DNA of 64,000 nucleotides from Pachyseris speciosa (Eukaryota; Cnidaria; Anthozoa; Scleractinia; Pachyseridae): NCBI GenBank assembly GCA_016490735.1, contig JAEMWC010000395.1, positions 257,501 to 321,500 of the forward strand, read 5' to 3'. Shown piece by piece: positions 22,822 to 31,667 of this stretch (position 1 is its first letter; each line of letters starts with the position of its first letter). The notes under the pieces were generated by a model. It saw only the letters and a program-made list of their open reading frames with translations, ran no database searches and was not told where the DNA came from. The position numbers and the translations under genes were made by a program.

Positions 22822-25315
22822 ATGCGGCAATGGATATTCAAGCAACCACTTCCAACAGCTTTTTTACATCTAAGTTTATGCGAAAGGGTGGTAGCCGCCC
22901 AAGTTACCAGTCATCTGAGTGAGAATGGACTACTCGAGTGTTTTCAGTCGGCCTATAAAATAGGTCATAGCACGGAATCTGCTTTATTGAGGGTGCAAAA
23001 TGACATCTTGCGCTCTATTGATGATGGCAAAAGTGTCGTCCTGTTGATGCTAGACTTGTCTGCGGCATTTGACACAGTAGATCATCAGACCCTCCTCCAC
23101 AGGATGTCCAACCGCTTTGGAATACATGGTGTGGCTTGTAAGTGGTTCACATCGTACCTATCAGAAAGAAATCAGTTTGTATCCATTGGTAGTGAACGAT
23201 CAACCAGTCGTCTGTTGCCTTGCGGGTTCCCTCAAGGCTCCGTGCTTGGACCACTACTATGTACGATGCACACAGCGCCGCTTGGGTACATAATGCGTCA
23301 TCATGAAGTTTCCTTCCATCAATATGCTGATGACACACAAATTTACTGTTCGTTCAAGACATCAGATGCTGATGACCTTGAAGTAACCAAACTCAAGATG
23401 GAGGCTTGCATCAATAGTTTTAATGCCTGGTTGCTGCATAACAACTTGCAGTTAAATGACAACAAAACGAAGATCCTAGTATTGCATGCCAGACATCGGC
23501 CTGCTCCCTCCCTGGACTGTCTGCAAGTAGTTAGTGCTGAACTCAAGCCCACTGATCATGCAACGAATATTGGAGTGATCTTTGAATCCATTCTTAGTTT
23601 TGATAAACACATCGCGCAAATATGTAAATCTGCTTTTTACTCAATTAGGTTAATTTCAAAAATTAGAAAGTTTCATAGTATGGAAACTGCTAAGACTTTG
23701 GTGCAGCTTTTGTAACTTCTAAGTTGGATAATTGTAACGCACTCCTGTATGGCCTTCCCAAGTATAAGATCCAGCGCCTGCAGTGTGTGCTGAACTCTGC
23801 TGCTAGGCTTGTTACATTCTCTAGGTAGCATGATCACATATCTCCCGTACTAATGGAGCTCCATTGGTTGCCAGTTGAACAACGCTTACAGTTTAAGATC
23901 TTGTTGTATACATATAAAGTAGTGAATGGTATTGCATCTGTTTATCTTCAGGAGCTGTTAGACCCTTATAGACCTGGCCGTAGCCTTAGATCAGGAAATA
24001 GGGACTTTAAGCAAATCACTACGGCGACTTGTGCTACGGCAGCCGGAAGTAAAAAAGCCCAGAAATGAAGCAGTGCGCATGCTTAGAAATGAGCTTTCGC
24101 CGTAGCGTCAAATCCTGCAACGTGAAGAACTACTTTCTGGCGTAGTCGCTACTACGTGAGTATAAAAGTCGACTCTCCTCCTATTCTTTGCGGTCACTAG
24201 TTTTAAAAACTAACATAGATTGTTTTTCACTTTATCAAGAAAGTATTTGAAGCTTCTGGTTTTCCAGTAAATACGTTTTCCCTGCGTTTTCTCGTAAAAG
24301 ATTTCTATCGTCAGCAGAGTGTGCCATGCATAAATATGGCCGCGGAAATACTGCCAGAAAAAACAAAGGCTAGACGAAAACCGTAAGTACGACTGTTGGC
24401 AATAAAGCTAATGAAATGTCACTGAAGGTTGTTTACGCAAGAATAAAATATCTAAAACGTTGAATTTGTTGATTTCTTGTTAAATACGGCACGTAAGAAG
24501 AAAAATCACTTGCAGCGAACTCCGATCTTCGATTGTAGTTTTCTGTTTTGTGTAGAAATCGCCCTCCGATGATGTTTTCTATTAATATTCTTGGCAAACG
24601 AAAGATTGGAATTTAAGTACAGAAATTCTTGCACAAAGTCTCTCAAAAGAAGGAAATTGGTTTCTATTTTCAGACTAGATAATCTCGTCCACTGTGGCAA
24701 ATTAAGTTTTACAATCTAAAGCAGTACTGAATTCTTTGTCTGAAGTGAAGCCCATATTTTTCTTTCATGTGACAACTACGTTGTTTTATGTATTCGCTTC
24801 TCCAAAGGAGGTCATAACAGCGAAAGCAAGTGAGCCGTAGTCACTGCTTGCTTAAAGTTGAAATTTGGAGGGCTACGGTGACGTACTCTCCCGAGGACTC
24901 CGCATCCACGACCGCCGTAGTAGAGGTCGCCGTAGCCATTTGCTTAAAGTCCCTAATATGCAGCTTCTGAAGACACAATCTTTTAATTTAAAATCTTATG
25001 GACTCAGGGCTTTTTCTATATGTGCCCCTCGGCTCTGGAATGCCCTTCCACTAGAGCTGTGGTGGTGCAATCCTAAGGTAGTTTTCAGAAAGCCTTGAAG
25101 ACCTTCCTTTTTAGAAAGGCTTATTATTGAAACAATTTAAGACAAATTATGACGGAATTTTTAGATTTTTAAGTGTACGGTACTGTCTGTAGTTAGTTCT
25201 GATTTTTACTCTGCAATTCGGTAGATTTTTAGTTGTATTTTTTATAGTTAGTTTTGAGTTTTTACAATTACTGTGAAGCGCTTGTGGACTTTTTGGAATA
25301 AGCGCTATATAAATA

Positions 25316-25347
<32 letters not shown>
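22822..25347 (+). mobile_element. 5'-truncated LINE (CR1/L2-like) with nested insertion
   Basis: The RT frame 22822-23715 has the expected blocks: S...TESALL...D, LLMLDLSAAFDTVDH, GFPQGSVLGP and YADD. It then shifts frame (after about 23710) but remains recognisable to 23999 and from 24955 to 25098 (FSICAPRLWNALP block). The 3' end is an ATT microsatellite after GCGCTATATAAATA. The endonuclease domain is missing and a 955-bp element splits it, so this copy is dead. Confidence 0.85.
24000..24954. mobile_element. Non-autonomous DNA transposon inserted in the LINE
   Basis: The terminal inverted repeats begin AGGGACTTTAAGCAAAT and end with the reverse complement. A 3-bp AAT duplication flanks the element (23997-23999 and 24955-24957), and removing it restores LINE sequence. 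CTACGG-type motifs repeat near both ends. No transposase frame. The superfamily is uncertain; the 3-bp duplication would fit PIF/Harbinger. Confidence 0.75.
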
Positions 25348-25349
<2 letters not shown>

Positions 25350-26025
25350 GCACATATGTAAACACGTCAACATATCCTTATGTACATTAGCTTGCGCAAC
25401 AAATTTTCTTGGCAGATGATGCCACTTTGACATCTCTTTTTCTCGGCTTCTTCAAGAACACAAGAAGGACCTTAAAGTAAATTTAAGGCAAACCTTGGTC
25501 ACCAATTGCTAACACATACTTACAAAATCAAATTCCTATTCCCACTCCAACTACGCGGAGGCGATCGTGTGTAATATTTTAGCGTTGTCTTTTCTGCGTA
25601 TTTTGCCACCGAGTTATGTATGTATAGGACATCCTGATCCCATTTTGTTTGAGCTGCTTCAGAAACGTGCTTTCGCCAGCCCACTTTCAAAGGTCGGTAC
25701 AATCGCATTTATTGCATGACTTTAGCCGCATAACACTCAGAACCTGCTTTTTTTTTTTTTTACCAGCTGGATATTTAAACAAGAAAGCAGTAAATTTCCA
25801 TCTGAATGATGGACAAAGAGTAGAACGCCATGAAGAAATGTCTTCGTTTCTTGGTGAGGATGAGGGATATAGGACAGGACAAAATTATTATAAACTTTTA
25901 AGTCAAAATGATTTAATTCTTTTTCATGAACTGAAACGGAAAAAGTGGGGAGGCAGGTTCCGCAGCCGGCCGATAAACTGCTACCCTAATTGAAATATCG
26001 GTTACTGGCACCTGTATCCCTTGTT
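25348..26025. other. Non-genic DNA, nothing recognised
   Basis: A 114-codon plus frame (25649-25993) and a 62-codon minus frame overlap, and neither has a recognisable domain. Confidence 0.4.
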
Positions 26026-26160
26026 AGTATATACCACACAAGAGAAATGTGTTTTTCGCGGGCTCTGATTGGTTAACTCGGAGGTGATTAGCAAGTACTA
26101 TTCACCTCCGAGCAGATTTTACAATTTTCGACCGCTTGTCGGTATATTGTCACACATAAA
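26026..26160 (-). repeat. Interspersed repeat, inverted partner of 20636-20765
   Basis: Reverse complement of the block inside receptor A; both contain the CTCGGAGGTGA and CCGCTTGTC elements. The copies have diverged. Confidence 0.6.
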
Positions 26161-26991
26161 GTAATGTTTTGGTCCGCTAATTATTCAGTGGTCTCACTTA
26201 TCACGAATGATCTCCGACGCAATTCGTTACTGAACGCACCAAAGAGAATGTCTTATCAGAAGGAAGAACGCGTTAGATATTTCCCGTTTTAAATGTAGTT
26301 GGTAAATGTGAGCATTTCATACAGAGATGAATTGTGGTAACATCAACGATTCTTAATACAGAAAACATAATATAGGAACACAAGCCAACAAATGTTGACA
26401 ATGTTGTCACTCCTTTAGATGTACGAACACTTTAGTTTGGCCCATTGCTAATGGCTTGCGGACGATTTCGTTTGGGGAGGTGGATCTAATTTTGTTCTGA
26501 GATGGGCACCTGAAAATAATGATAATCATTATGCAATATAAAGTCGTGAACTCATTCTACAGATCTGAAACTGAAAATAAGTAAACGCTTTGACTTTTCC
26601 ACTCTGTTAGTTACAGTATCATAGATTTAGTATACTCTCCGAATCAGAACGAATTGGGTCTAAATACAATATGTTTACCTGTTCGCGGCCTTCTTAGTCA
26701 ATAATTGCGATATCGGTTTCCTTCTTATGATCTTAAAATGTCTGCAATTTATTTATTTATTTATTTACACAATGAACTAGAATGATTAATAAATTACAAT
26801 GATTGTGAATGATATATGAAATGAATCATATATGAACTGTGGAAATGAAATCAAATGAAGAATGATCCTCGCAGTTGTGAACGCAATTAATGCAATTGCG
26901 AATTGCGAAAAGAAGCCTGAAAAAATTCAGGACTTCATATATAATTCTCACTCATTTCTTTCACGGGATCATATGAACCCACAATTGACCT

Positions 26992-27006
<15 letters not shown>

Positions 27007-27032
<26 letters not shown>

Positions 27033-27079
27033 ATCGCACCGGTAATCGCGAGGTCACGGGTTCAAACCCTGTTGAAGCC
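27007..27079 (+). repeat. tRNA-Thr-like SINE head, unit 1
   Basis: A 73-nt cloverleaf-like stretch with perfect 7-bp acceptor ends (GGCTTCA / TGAAGCC) and both polymerase III boxes. The anticodon stem pairs poorly, and the sequence runs straight into the SINE body, so I treat it as repeat-derived. Confidence 0.65.
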
Positions 27080-27244
27080 CTGAATTTTTTTCAGCCTTCT
27101 TTTCGCAATTGCATTAATTGCGTTCACAACTGCGAGGATCATTCTTCATTTGATTTCATTTCCGCAGTTCATATATGATTCATTTCGTATATCATTCACA
27201 CTTATTTCTTTCACGGGATCATATGAACCCACAATTGACCTGCC

Positions 27245-27282
<38 letters not shown>

Positions 27283-27287
27283 ATCGC

Positions 27288-27577
27288 TTAAGACTTACGG
27301 AGGTAGATCATTTAGTTATATAGCGCCATATCTGTGGAACCAACTCCCAGACGCCATACGGCAAGCACCATTGGTTGGAACATTCAAATCCAACCTGAAG
27401 ACTTATTTATTTGATCAAGTTTTTAATTAGTTGTTAGGTTTTTCGTTTATTACTTTAGTTTTCTTAGTTAGTTGTTTTAGTCATTTTTATCTTTTTTTTT
27501 TCCTATTCTAATAGCTGTACAGCGCTCTGAACTCTAGCATGAGCGCTATATAAGTCTTATATATTATTATTATTATT
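27288..27577 (+). mobile_element. LINE 3'-end insertion inside the second SINE unit
   Basis: A 290-bp insert encodes the last ORF2 block (YIAPYLWNQLP and FKSNLKTYLFDQVF) and ends in an ATT microsatellite. A 5-bp ATCGC duplication (27283-27287 and 27578-27582) flanks it, and removing it restores the SINE. Confidence 0.75.
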
Positions 27578-27791
27578 ATCGCACCAGTAATCGCGAGGTC
27601 ATGGGTTCAAACCCCGTTGAAGTCCTGAACTCTAGTGTTTTTCAGGCTTCTTTTCGCAATTGCATTAATTGCGTTCACAACTGCGAGGATCATTCTTCAT
27701 TTGAATCATTTCCGCAGTTCATATATGATTCATTTCGTATATCATTCACACTCATTTCTTTCACGGGATCATATGAACCCACAATTGACCT

Positions 27792-27832
<41 letters not shown>

Positions 27833-27955
27833 ATCGCACCAGTAATCGCGAGGTCACGGGTTCAAACCCCGTTGAAGTCCTGAACTCTAGTTTTTTTCAG
27901 GCTTCTTTTCGCAATTGCATTAATTGCGTTCACAACTGCGAGAAACATTCTTCAT

Positions 27956-28696
27956 TTAATTACAATGATTAATACACAGAAATTGTAATGTTAAACAAGA
28001 AAAAATAGATAGGAAAAAAAAAAAACAATGGCGAGGGGACCTAATAAAAACCATGGCGCTTGTAGGACTTAGGTTCCCTCCCAAGAAATAATAGATAACT
28101 AAACCTAGACAACATGGTAACAGAAGTACAGACAAGTCATATTTGTACACATAGCAGAATTAATAATTACTAATAATAGATGTTTTAAATCATTTAAAGT
28201 CCGTCCGTTTTGCTTTACTCACTATAAAAACCTTCAAATATTAGCTGCCATAGAGAATGTTGAAAATGCTAATATCTGATGATCGACAGGAAGCAGGTCT
28301 TCCTCGACAATGATCGCAGCAAATTAAAATATTCGCAACTTAAAATGTTTTTAGACAACAACCATATTCAAAAGCATCTGCATTTGGAAGGGTTTTAGAA
28401 TTTAATAGAAAGGCTTTTGAATGATTTTAGAAGATATCGCAATTGCAATAAGAAGAAAAGGAATTGTTTTGAAATGCTGACTAAATTACAGATTGTAGCC
28501 ACCCGCCATCATAGGCTGTCTGTTATATTTTGTTAGGCCAAATTCCAAACTTATGCTCGAATCGGTAGGTGAGTCTACACTTAACTGCAAATCTCTAATA
28601 AACGGCTGAGGAGGATTTTGTGATAGATCCTTCCACCGTTTTTTCAACTTTTGATTTTGATCACGTAGCGAAAATCTATCGAATGTACTACAAGAG
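27956..28696. other. Host sequence left of the Polinton, nothing recognised
   Basis: AT-rich, no gene. Its last bases adjoin the left target-site duplication at 28697-28702. Confidence 0.5.
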
Positions 28697-28702
28697 CACC
28701 TG
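28697..28702. repeat. Left target-site duplication CACCTG
   Basis: Identical to 47771-47776, with the element's terminal AGTAGTATAG starting at the next base. Six-bp duplications are the norm for Polintons. Confidence 0.95.
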
Positions 28703-29195
28703 AGTAGTATAGTACTTGGGGGTCCTAGCGCATTTTCCACAACAACGCATTTTCCAATTTTGCGCCGTAAAATTTAACAGCGCATTTTTCCCAAGGTCAA
28801 GGTCAAATTTTCCAAATCTAAAATTAGCGTTTTCTCCCAGAATACTTCAATATTTTAGGCATCAGGATGATGAATGAAAGAATTGAGTAGTATTCGTCGA
28901 GAAACGGCTGATTTCAATAGTCTCAGCAGTAATGGGTATAAATCAACAGTATTCCTGGAGAAACAGCTAATTTCAACATTCTAAGTGATAATTAGTATAT
29001 ATGAGCAGTATTCAGGTAGAACGGCATTTTCCCATTTTCCAAGGTCAAGATTATCTATTTAAGTACTTTATGATATAAAAAACACTTAAAGACATATCGC
29101 TATAAGTCAAATGGAGAATGACGAAAGAAAGAAATCTCCGGGCCTTGGAAAAGCCCTCTCAAATCAGGTCAGGTAGCCAGATGGTAAATGGCCTG
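28703..29195 (+). repeat. Left terminal inverted repeat (493 bp)
   Basis: Matches the reverse complement of 47279-47770 with one substitution (near 29039) and one extra G (in the GGG near 29141). It begins with AG, as Polintons do, and extends past the ATG at 29111 into coding sequence. Confidence 0.95.
29074..29080 (+). promoter_or_regulatory. TATA box of the left TIR promoter
   Basis: TATAAAA lies 31-37 bp before the ATG at 29111 and about 38-44 bp before the frame used at 29118. The same box sits in the right TIR before polB. No TCTAA motif is present here, unlike most internal genes. Confidence 0.55.
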
Positions 29196-29753
29196 TGTAA
29201 TCCAGATATTCACGAATATTTTGTTGAAGTAGAAAAATATCTAATATGTCCTTTATGTGATCAGAAGATAGCAGAACATAGTGTCAAAAATGAACCATGT
29301 TGTGATAATCAGAAAATGATTAATGACAATGGTGAAAATGTTTGTACAAATTGTGGTTCAGTCCATGGTTATGATTATTGTAAGGAGTACGTTGACTTTC
29401 ATAATAATATGTATAAAATAAAGCGGAAATCTATATATCATCGGAAGTACCATATTGAAAATGTGATAAATGGTATATGTTGCAAGAATAGATTTCAAAT
29501 TTCAGTAAAAGATAAGGGTAAAATATTAAGAATATTCAAGGAGATAGACACTATCATCCCTTCGGTGAATAAGAATCGTAAAAGAATGATAAACACCAAA
29601 TTCATTCTGAAACAATTGTTTATGATGATGGATCTGCCTTATGAGTATATCATATTAACCAACTCAAAGAAAACACTGAAATTTTATAATCAATATTGGG
29701 TTGAGATTCTATTGTTAATATTTGATAAGATTATTCGTATTATCAAACAGTGA
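29118..29753 (+). CDS. Zinc-ribbon protein, VLTF3/TFIIB-like
   Basis: This 211-residue frame has Cys pairs at 44/47, 61/62 and 76/79 (CPLC, CC, CTNC), then a basic Tyr-rich segment with a YK.KRKSIYHRKYH pattern. The ribbon followed by a Y..Y..RK.YH helix resembles poxvirus-type late transcription factor 3 and, more distantly, TFIIB; that assignment is from pattern only. If right, it would direct transcription of viral genes. Residues 9-26 are TIR sequence shared with the PolB N-terminus. The ATG equivalent to polB's (29111) is out of frame here because of one extra G, so the true start may be 29111 in an undamaged copy. It overlaps the convergent next gene by 11 bp. Confidence 0.6.
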   Translation: MTKERNLRALEKPSQIRSGSQMVNGLCNPDIHEYFVEVEKYLICPLCDQKIAEHSVKNEPCCDNQKMINDNGENVCTNCGSVHGYDYCKEYVDFHNNMYKIKRKSIYHRKYHIENVINGICCKNRFQISVKDKGKILRIFKEIDTIIPSVNKNRKRMINTKFILKQLFMMMDLPYEYIILTNSKKTLKFYNQYWVEILLLIFDKIIRIIKQ

Positions 29754-30228
29754 ATTTTTCATCATATTTCAGTAGGTACTTATCAATAATTGGACTATTA
29801 TCAACAACATAATCGTCTATGTTCTTCATTGTATTGTGTATGCTGGAATTATCAAAATTACCGCTTCTCATGGTTTCTTTTATTGTATTGAGAAGATGCT
29901 GGTAGCTTTGATAAGCATATGTACAATTCTGTATTTTCATGTCAAGGTTCTTGTGTTTCATCCAACCTTGTATTAAAAGTGATACTGTACTGATGGCAAC
30001 TAAACTAACACCACCAGTCGAAATACTTGCGGCAAGACCGCCAGTTGCAAATATAATGGATGCTGAATTCCCCAGTAATTTCCATTTTTTGAACCGTTTA
30101 ACAGCTTGTTTATAAGCCCAACACTTTCTGTGATATGTTCGGTAATAGGATTTTAATTCATTTACCTGATCTTCTGTTAATTCACCTGAAATATGGTTCC
30201 AGCTGAATATGCTTTTTCGCTCTTTCAT
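29743..30228 (-). CDS. Two-helix membrane protein, SLATT-like
   Basis: This 161-residue protein has a Tyr/basic amphipathic N-terminal region, two adjacent hydrophobic helices (about residues 52-87, with small Ala, Gly and Ser side chains and one short turn), and a C-terminal helical region. This layout resembles SLATT-domain proteins, which are predicted pore-formers in conflict systems, but I can see no diagnostic residue. It could equally be a viral membrane or release protein. It sits nine bp downstream of the 139-residue gene in the leftward gene run. Confidence 0.6.
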   Translation of the reverse strand: MKERKSIFSWNHISGELTEDQVNELKSYYRTYHRKCWAYKQAVKRFKKWKLLGNSASIIFATGGLAASISTGGVSLVAISTVSLLIQGWMKHKNLDMKIQNCTYAYQSYQHLLNTIKETMRSGNFDNSSIHNTMKNIDDYVVDNSPIIDKYLLKYDEKFTV

Positions 30229-30237
30229 ATTTATTGC

Positions 30238-30657
30238 TTATATAACGATTCTGTTCAACACACAGTACCACAAACCAGACAATTGTCCACTTAGAGGTGA
30301 CAATTTGTTAAATTTCGTTGTCATGAAACGGGGGAAAGCATAAGAATATCCTCTGTCAAGTGAATGTTTAACATAAAACCTACCGAAGGCATCGTGTAAT
30401 ATGCCATGTGTCTGTAATGTATCAATCCAACCAAGAGTATGCTCCAAAAAATGTGTTAAGCAGCCTTCACCGGGACCGATTAATCCAATGCCTATATGCT
30501 CCTGGATAATGTCTCTAACCTCAACATACTTGTTAAAATGTTTGTGATATAGAAACTGATAAACCAAAGCTGATTTCAAAATCCTCTTGTCAACACCAGG
30601 GTTTTTCCGTTCGGCATCCCGAGTAAACCATCTCACATATCTAATTATTTTGTTCAT
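30238..30657 (-). CDS. Conserved-looking hypothetical protein (139 aa)
   Basis: I do not recognise it. It is basic, with a central GPGEGCLTHFLEHTLGW segment and several His and aromatic residues, and no membrane helix. Its start overlaps the end of the LamG-type fibre gene by 17 bp, as in a compact operon-like run. It may be a fibre accessory or chaperone; that is only inferred from position. Confidence 0.6.
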   Translation of the reverse strand: MNKIIRYVRWFTRDAERKNPGVDKRILKSALVYQFLYHKHFNKYVEVRDIIQEHIGIGLIGPGEGCLTHFLEHTLGWIDTLQTHGILHDAFGRFYVKHSLDRGYSYAFPRFMTTKFNKLSPLSGQLSGLWYCVLNRIVI

Positions 30658-31651
30658 TTATATTATATCGTTGGATTAAAATTTGATGATGATCTGAAAT
30701 TGTTTTTTCGTCTAATATAGAATCCAAGTACACACAGAAAAAAATAACACTACCGTCAAGAGGTGCGATGGAGCTAGGATTCAAATCACCGAAAGTCATT
30801 TGCTGACTACCACTTCTATTGGCAGCTGTAAAACTTCCAATATGTTTTTTATTCCAATAGATTTTACTTGTGTTTGTTTTTGGAGAAGATAAATTATCCC
30901 AGTGAACAGACAAGCAGTGCCAAACATTAATCTGCCCCAAGTCATTTGAGGAATAATCTGATATCTTTCTGAAACTTTGTATAGATGCTGCTGGACCGAA
31001 ATACACACAATTTGATTGATCAACACCACTTATAACTAAATTTGAACCATTGTAATAGCTGACAAACTTATCATAACCTCTATTATCATGACCAAAAAGA
31101 CCATTTTTCCATGGACTTCCACCTGTATTTGAATTTAATTTATAAACAATGAAGACATTAACAACATCATTATTCAAATTGATTTGACTTATCATTCTCT
31201 GTGATCCATCAAACTTCAAAAAATAACGTCCATTATGTTTCTCAGCCTTGGTACAAACAGTAGGTCTTATGTTTAAAGTCGGTTGCGTTGCATTATTTTC
31301 TTCATTCGAGAGATCGTACAATGTTTCAACTTTTCTGTCTGCATTCATATCTAAAAAATTATTATTCGCTCTGTTGATTTGATAAGTACATTTAGAGTAT
31401 AATCTGATGAATTCAGAAACCCATAAATCCAAAAAACTATCTCTGACAATATCTGAAACTTGTGATTTGATTACAACATGATCAGAATCATTGCCTGCTT
31501 TTACATTAGTCAAATGTTTGTTTCCAAGATCATAGTGACCATCTTGTGTTAATGTAAAACCATTTCCATTATCACCTTTAGGACCAATTGCACCAGTATC
31601 GCCTTTATCACCTTTATTATCTTGATTTTGTGGAGAATTAAAAACTCCCAT
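30641..31651 (-). CDS. Fibre protein with collagen-like stalk and LamG-like lectin domain
   Basis: This 336-residue protein starts with MGVFN, the same head as the 697-residue fibre. Six Gly-X-Y triplets follow (residues 14-29), then a G.TLTQDG.YDL..K...NV repeat. The C-terminal 200 residues have the FDGSQRM strand, an alternating beta pattern and a late NVWHCLSVHWD block, as in concanavalin/LamG jelly rolls that bind glycans. I infer a receptor-binding spike. A TCTAA motif sits 16 nt before the ATG. Confidence 0.75.
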   Translation of the reverse strand: MGVFNSPQNQDNKGDKGDTGAIGPKGDNGNGFTLTQDGHYDLGNKHLTNVKAGNDSDHVVIKSQVSDIVRDSFLDLWVSEFIRLYSKCTYQINRANNNFLDMNADRKVETLYDLSNEENNATQPTLNIRPTVCTKAEKHNGRYFLKFDGSQRMISQINLNNDVVNVFIVYKLNSNTGGSPWKNGLFGHDNRGYDKFVSYYNGSNLVISGVDQSNCVYFGPAASIQSFRKISDYSSNDLGQINVWHCLSVHWDNLSSPKTNTSKIYWNKKHIGSFTAANRSGSQQMTFGDLNPSSIAPLDGSVIFFCVYLDSILDEKTISDHHQILIQRYNINEQNN

Positions 31652-31667
31652 ATAATATTATTTTAGA

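Larger units (their letters stand above)
26815..27955. repeat. Tandem SINE array (about 250-bp units) with an inverted flank
   Basis: Three plus-strand units start at 27001, 27251 and 27801. Each has a Thr-tRNA-like head (GGCTTCATAGCTCAGTTGG, A and B boxes), a GCAATTGCATTAATTGC body and the same spacer before the next unit. Part of the body appears inverted at 26815-26940. The second unit is split by a LINE tail. Confidence 0.8.

Noticed and set aside
25649..25993. 114-codon plus-strand frame
   Set aside because: Contains a poly-Phe run from a T tract and no recognisable domain; likely chance.
27007..27079. Functional tRNA-Thr gene
   Set aside because: Acceptor arms pair well, but the anticodon stem does not, and the sequence is part of repeated SINE units.
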